Below are positions 34,609 through 36,376 of a stretch of 36,376 bases of DNA, piece after piece. The notes below the pieces were generated by a model that did no database searches, was not told the DNA's origin, and saw nothing but the letters and a program-made list of their open reading frames with translations. Each line of letters begins with the position of its first letter. The first letter of the stretch is position 1. Source of the stretch: Betaproteobacteria bacterium (lineage in GTDB: Bacteria; Pseudomonadota; Gammaproteobacteria; Burkholderiales; Burkholderiaceae_C); NCBI GenBank assembly GCA_028870715.1, contig JAGWOZ010000009.1, positions 1 through 36,376 of the forward strand, written 5' to 3'. Both the position numbers and the translations under genes were made by a program.

Positions 34609-35016
34609 ATGGCCATGTCAGCACTTCCCAATCCCCTGTCGCTCCTTGCCCATCCGACCGTTGAGGATGATGAGGCGGCGCAGCGCGTGTTTACGTCCGC
34701 AGCCGAGTTGTTCGGCGTGCTGGCCACTCCACTGCGATTGCGCATTCTGAATGCGATTTGCGACCGGGAGAAGGGGGTGAATGACATCGTCGATGCAGTG
34801 CATTCGACGCAGCCCAACGTTTCCCAGCATCTGAAGGTGCTGTACCTCGCCGGCATCGTCACCAAGCGCCGTCTGGGGAACCAGATTTATTACAAGGTGC
34901 AGAGCGAAAAGGCGATGCAGCTGTGCCGTACCGTCTGCACCCAGATCGCGATCGAGCTGGCCGATCCCGATGCCATTGGCGACGTCGGCCGGCTCGCCTC
35001 GAGGCGCTCGGCGTGA
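34609..35016 (+). CDS. ArsR/SmtB-family regulator with C-terminal CxxxC
   Basis: 135-aa winged-helix regulator. The core is ELFGVLATPLRLRILNAICD (residues 33-52), the recognition helix is STQPNVSQHLKVLYLAGIV, and the wing is RRLGNQIYYKV. Cysteines are at 51, 106 and 110 (LCRTVC), so a thiol- or metal-based switch joining the first helix region to the C-terminal helix is plausible. The STQPNVSQHL...GNQIYY pattern is that of the ArsR subgroup found beside sulfur-oxidation genes, but no sox gene is present here. The start could be Met1 or Met3. The direct target is not visible; neighbours are the AroB-like gene (223-bp gap) and the convergent cyclic-nucleotide-binding gene. Confidence 0.87.
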   Translation: MAMSALPNPLSLLAHPTVEDDEAAQRVFTSAAELFGVLATPLRLRILNAICDREKGVNDIVDAVHSTQPNVSQHLKVLYLAGIVTKRRLGNQIYYKVQSEKAMQLCRTVCTQIAIELADPDAIGDVGRLASRRSA

Positions 35017-35152
35017 CCGGACCGCGCGCCGGCGGCCCGTGCACCGGGCTCTTGCCCCACTCCTCCCAAAGCGCGCAGCCAGGCGCCAGGCGCCGGTGAT
35101 TGGGTTGTGACGTAGCCGGGATCGGGCAACGCCCGGGCCGGTCGTGTTTGGC

Positions 35153-35749
35153 TCAGCGACGCCGAGCCTTGTTGCGCTTGAGGCCGCCTGCGAGTGTTGA
35201 CGCATCCAGCGTGGGATGCATCGCCGCGGTGACCTGCGACAGGGTCGACAATTTGCTTGAGGTGGCGCGAAGACGCTCGGCCAGCCTGGAGGCGATGCCC
35301 AGGGCGAGTTTGGCACCCACCAACGGGAACTCATGCACCAGGCGCTCGAGCGCTTCACGGGTGAGCAGGGCGAGCACCGCGTCTGTGTACGCCACGCAAG
35401 TGGCTGAACGGGGAGCGTCGTTGAGTATGCCCATCTCCCCGAGCAGCGCGCCGGGCTGTGCGATGGACACGACCAGGCTGTCCGATTGTTGGCTCGTGCT
35501 CTTTTCCACGCTGACTTCGCCATCAAGCAGCAGCATCATGCCATCGGTCTGGCTGGGGTCGTCTTGCCGGATGAACACGATGCCAGCGGGCACGAACTGG
35601 ATGTCCATGTATCCGGCCAGGATCCCGGCCTCCGCCTTGGACAGGCGCAACCACGCGGGCATGTTCAGCAGCACCTCGACGATGCGGGGCGTCCAGTCGC
35701 GCAAGGCGGGGGAAGACAGACGGGGGCGGGCGCGCGGGAACAAGGACAT
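35153..35749 (-). CDS. Cyclic-nucleotide-binding domain protein without DNA-binding domain
   Basis: 198-aa protein with one cNMP-binding (Crp-type) beta barrel: [20 protein letters not shown], then [11 protein letters not shown], and the phosphate-binding-cassette region [23 protein letters not shown] long helix follows ([20 protein letters not shown]), and the C-terminus is basic ([11 protein letters not shown]). No helix-turn-helix is present, so it is not a transcription factor of the Crp type; relatives are thought to sense signals by themselves or through partners. Candidate starts are ATGs at 35749 and 35782; neither has a strong ribosome-binding site. It is divergent from metH part 2 across 177 bp. 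Confidence 0.82.
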   Translation of the reverse strand: MSLFPRARPRLSSPALRDWTPRIVEVLLNMPAWLRLSKAEAGILAGYMDIQFVPAGIVFIRQDDPSQTDGMMLLLDGEVSVEKSTSQQSDSLVVSIAQPGALLGEMGILNDAPRSATCVAYTDAVLALLTREALERLVHEFPLVGAKLALGIASRLAERLRATSSKLSTLSQVTAAMHPTLDASTLAGGLKRNKARRR

Positions 35750-35926
35750 GGGGTGGTGCCTAAAATGCTGGAGGCCATGCATGGTGGCGATGGTCCGCAT
35801 TCTCGCATCAGCAAAGCGGTCCACCTTGAGTCGAAGCCAAGCACAGCCGCTGGGGCGTTGCGCCTCGCCCGTGCGGCCAGTCGCGCAAGTGGTGATCGAG
35901 CCGCCCTGCACACTCCAACTCCATCC

Positions 35927-36376
<450 letters not shown>

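Overview
This GC-rich window looks like chromosomal DNA of a betaproteobacterium of the order Burkholderiales. The evidence is the company the genes keep: a PhaM-type polyhydroxyalkanoate granule protein, a DUF3567 protein, a DUF3108 protein, a ~1330-residue DUF3683/FAD/Fe-S oxidoreductase, a two-gene split metH, and the mnmG-rsmG-parA-parB cluster with nearby parS sites. The yidC-mnmE pair and the parABS cluster suggest the replication-origin side of the chromosome, although no dnaA gene or DnaA-box cluster is inside the window. No rRNA, tRNA, insertion sequence, prophage or CRISPR array was seen.

Layout. 1-2549: 3' end of yidC, mnmE and a tatA-type gene, all on +. 2579-6687: a D-2-hydroxyacid dehydrogenase (-), an orphan membrane-anchored CoxG-like protein (+), a Kef-type K+/H+ antiporter broken into two frames (-), and an ArsR regulator whose cysteines resemble those of persulfide sensors (-). 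6819-12350: an MFS transporter (+), DUF3567 (-), DUF3108 (-), phaM (+) and a FIST protein (+). 12492-17455: the minus-strand operon mnmG-rsmG-parA-hydrolase-parB. Two parS sites lie just upstream of it (17500-17539 and 18140-18169), each inside a much longer perfect palindrome, with a DUF2892 gene between them. 18471-20169: a TSUP (TauE/SafE) transporter behind a structured leader with an intrinsic terminator, and marC. 20260-23245: a Lon-like AAA+ ATPase and the potassium transporter kup. 23441-27583: hemN with an FNR-type box, then HIT, anti-sigma and ECF sigma genes with overlapping ends, and a Tat-exported ferritin-like protein. 27963-31961: the large flavoprotein. 32251-36376: metH part 1, a dehydroquinate-synthase-like pseudoenzyme, a second ArsR regulator, a cyclic-nucleotide-binding protein, and the start of metH part 2, which runs off the end.

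How the genes work together. The strongest functional unit is chromosome segregation and tRNA/rRNA modification (MnmE and MnmG form one enzyme; ParA, ParB and parS form another system). K+ homeostasis (kup, kef), methionine synthesis (metH1/metH2), haem synthesis under low oxygen (hemN) and a possible reactive-sulfur theme (BigR/SqrR-like ArsR, DUF2892, TSUP) are also represented. The least explained objects are the AroB-like pseudoenzyme between the metH halves, the extended palindromic parS sites, and the leader RNA upstream of the TSUP gene.
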